Under the pieces are notes generated by a model, which saw only the letters and a list, made by a program, of their open reading frames with translations, did no database searches and was not told where the DNA came from. Below are positions 62,217 to 64,000 of a stretch of 64,000 nucleotides of DNA, one piece after another. The position numbers and the translations under genes were made by a program. Within the stretch, counting starts at the first letter, position 1. Every line of letters begins with the position of its first letter. Origin of the DNA: Chondrosia reniformis (taxonomy: Eukaryota > Porifera > Demospongiae > Chondrillida > Chondrillidae); NCBI GenBank assembly GCA_947172415.1, contig OX359195.1, forward strand, positions 6,361,501 to 6,425,500. The letters are read 5' to 3'.

Positions 62217-63541
62217 AGCTTACTCTATATTTAACTCTTAACTCTTAACTGCTATATGTGATAATGTTTTAGTTTCATTTCAAAAGTGTAAAAGCTATAT
62301 AATATGCCACTTATCTCCCTGTATAGGGACAACGTATATATGTAGGGATTAATTTTATTCCTAGCTAATTAATTAGATTTCAATTTGAAGTTCATGATCA
62401 CCTACTGTAAAGTCATTATATGATATACATATATACATAGCTGCTATACAGTCCAATGTTATTGGTGTGAGTTGTCGCATTTCCTTTTCTTCTTGTTTTT
62501 TACGCTTAGGTCTTCGAGTTCCTATATCCCAGCTGGTTGACATAGCTACGTATATAGGGACCTATCATGCAATCTATACACTATATATAGCTAGATTAAT
62601 TGCATGGGATTTGCTAGATTTGATATTGCACAACAACTGACCAGCCTGTGAAAGTCCTCATTAACATTTGTGACTGCATCCAGTTCTTGAAGTGTAGCAA
62701 TGACAGTTTCATCTTCTTTGTAGCAAATTGGACAGTGAAATTTACCATCTTCTCCCTCCTCCAGACAACTACATACGTCATTATATATATATATATTCAC
62801 CAACCATATATTGATAGGAAAGTGATATCTTAGAATAGCTATGAACTGTGGCACAACTACAGTGTAGTTGTAATGTACGTATAATCAAACACTTACGTAC
62901 ATACAGTATTTGTACATATACATAAAAGGGATTTTCCCTTAGGTGGGCTTGTATACTGTAAAGGCCAAATTGATTAAGTACCATCTAATTGAAATGAGTG
63001 CTGTTTCATTAGAATAGTATATAGAATGCTAGGGGGTTAATATCATGAGCTAAGATCATAGCATTTCACTACATTTACACACACATGCTTGGCTTCTGAA
63101 TTATAGATCATTTTGTAGCTTGCACACAAGGGAATGGCAAGTTTAGCTTCATGATATTAAGACTTAGGATATTCATGCCTTTGTGCACATGTATGTGTGT
63201 AAGTGTGTGAGTGTGAATGTTGCAAAACATCATGCTGTTGTTGCTAAGTGAGATTTCTTAAAGATTGGCTCAAAACATGAATGGTGACTGAGTACTGGTG
63301 GTGATATAACCAGCTGTCGTGGGTTCAATTTCCAGAAATTGCTTCTTTCATGATTCTCCCTCTTTATTTATATTTGAGAACGATCAGTTGTGGTTTGGTT
63401 ATCACTTCAATTATTAATATACGTACAATTACAGATTGGTCTCAATGTAATTGTATAAATGTGCAATTTAGTTCAGTAAGAATTATGCATGTATATAAGT
63501 ACTGTCAAATGTAGTATCCTTAAGTCAACGCTGATAGAATT
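62217..63541. other. Intergenic region with one orphan exon
   Basis: 1.3 kb, AT-rich. One exon-like frame on the minus strand (62642-62768) is described separately. A tRNA-like B box (gggttcaatttcc at about 63319-63331) follows tggctcaaaac at about 63264 and may be a SINE remnant. Nothing else supported. Confidence 0.45.
62642..62768 (-). pseudogene. Orphan exon, RING/TRIM-like Cys motif
   Basis: A 127 nt frame bounded by a gtatgtag acceptor and an aggctg|gtcagt donor. It encodes CLEEGEDGKFHCPICYKEDE followed by TVIATLQELDAVTNVNEDFH. The spacing resembles the end of a RING and the linker before a B-box in TRIM-type proteins, but neither neighbouring exon is visible on this strand. It may be a relic or an internal exon of an unseen gene. 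Confidence 0.3.
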
Positions 63542-64000
63542 CTATTTAACATAGATTTCAAGTATCTCAATATATGTGTCTTCGTCACTAATTCCTTGAT
63601 TAGCACAATTGCGCACTTCAATATCATCATCTACTTCCTGTGGAAGAGCTCTACAGAACCAAGGCATACCAGATTGGGCACAACAGTTGTTACCAGCTCC
63701 ACAACCTTCACCATCCCAAAGAGGATCATCATAGAACTGAAATTCACATGGTCCAGTATTTCCAGATTCGCAATAATAGTGATTACCCACAAAGGATGGT
63801 GGAGATGGACCAGGGAACTTGGCACAGGGACAGTTATTACCACCGTTAAGATCATAATCATCAGAATGACCAACAGCATAAGTCCAGAGATGCTTGCGAG
63901 GGGAACCATGTGTGATGGAAATACCATCAACATAATATGTATTGATATCTCTAGGACCTTCAAATTCATCATGAGTGGCATATTGATATCCCCTGACCTG
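63542..64000 (-). CDS. Second collagen/fibrinogen-like secreted protein, C-terminal part
   Basis: Open frame from the right edge to a stop at 63542. It covers the last ~152 residues and is almost identical to 55526-56650: RGYQYATHDEF, YYVDGISITHGSPRKHLWTY, NNCPCAKFPGPSPPSFVG, ESGNTGPCEFQFYDDPLWDG, NNCCAQSGMPWFCRALPQEV, and a terminal EILEIYVK. Differences cluster at a few sites (HSDDYDLNGG against LSDDVDHSGY). The N-terminal signal and collagen part lie outside the window. Two copies flanking UBL-RBR genes iv and v show that this gene was also duplicated locally. Confidence 0.85.
   Translation of the reverse strand, partial: QVRGYQYATHDEFEGPRDINTYYVDGISITHGSPRKHLWTYAVGHSDDYDLNGGNNCPCAKFPGPSPPSFVGNHYYCESGNTGPCEFQFYDDPLWDGEGCGAGNNCCAQSGMPWFCRALPQEVDDDIEVRNCANQGISDEDTYIEILEIYVK

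Noticed and set aside
63264-63331. Possible tRNA gene (tggctcaaaac ... gggttcaatttcc)
   Set aside because: The B box is good but the A box and acceptor stem are not; at most a SINE remnant.

Overview
The window is from a eukaryotic, most likely animal, nuclear genome. It is AT-rich, its genes are split by GT-AG introns, and it holds clear orthologues of PSMD14, ABHD13, HDDC3 (MESH1), ARHGAP18/28/40, PHF20/PHF20L1 and mitochondrial EF-Ts (TSFM). An early-branching animal, probably a demosponge, is my best guess. That rests on gene style: tandem NHR/TRAF-type and RBR-type E3 ligase genes, short-collagen plus fibrinogen-like secreted proteins, and compact head-to-head spacing. It is inference, not proof.

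Layout. (1) 1-801: the 3' end of an unrecognised plus-strand gene. (2) 958-12094: a minus-strand tandem array of five copies of a three-exon gene. Its product joins a Neuralized homology (NHR) domain, a RING, TRAF-type zinc fingers and a coiled coil. Two copies are intact (2714-4724, 7782-9601), one has a single-base frameshift (10161-12094) and two are decayed. The array was built by a ~2.4-2.5 kb tandem unit plus a larger duplication that also copied the last two exons of the flanking gene (422 onward recurs at 6914 onward). (3) 12238-21109: housekeeping block of PSMD14 (+), ABHD13 (+) and HDDC3 (-). (4) 21328-34664: ARHGAP18-type RhoGAP (+), with 5.7 kb and 3.3 kb introns full of repeats. 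(5) 34665-39424: gene-poor stretch. (6) 39425-47483: PHF20 orthologue (-), 13 exons. (7) 47658-62216: five two-exon genes for ubiquitin-like domain plus RING1-IBR-RING2 (RBR, Parkin/HOIL-1-like) E3 ligases. TSFM, a TSFM fragment and a secreted collagen/fibrinogen-like gene lie among them. (8) 63542-64000: the start of a second collagen/fibrinogen-like gene, running off the right edge.

The strongest candidates for something undescribed are the UBL-RBR cluster and the NHR-RING-zfTRAF array. In the cluster every gene has the same first exon of 26-27 codons, the same phase-0 intron inside the ubiquitin fold and a TATA element about 40-80 bp upstream. Two unrelated lineage-expanded ubiquitin-ligase families therefore sit within 36 kb of each other, beside secreted lectin-like genes; an innate-immune or self-recognition role is possible but is inference only. 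Repeats include a tRNA-derived SINE-like family with A and B boxes, a pogo/Tigger-like MITE, a foldback element and many minisatellites.

All exon borders were read by eye from splice consensus, frame and family knowledge. Coding sums are multiples of three for every gene called intact.
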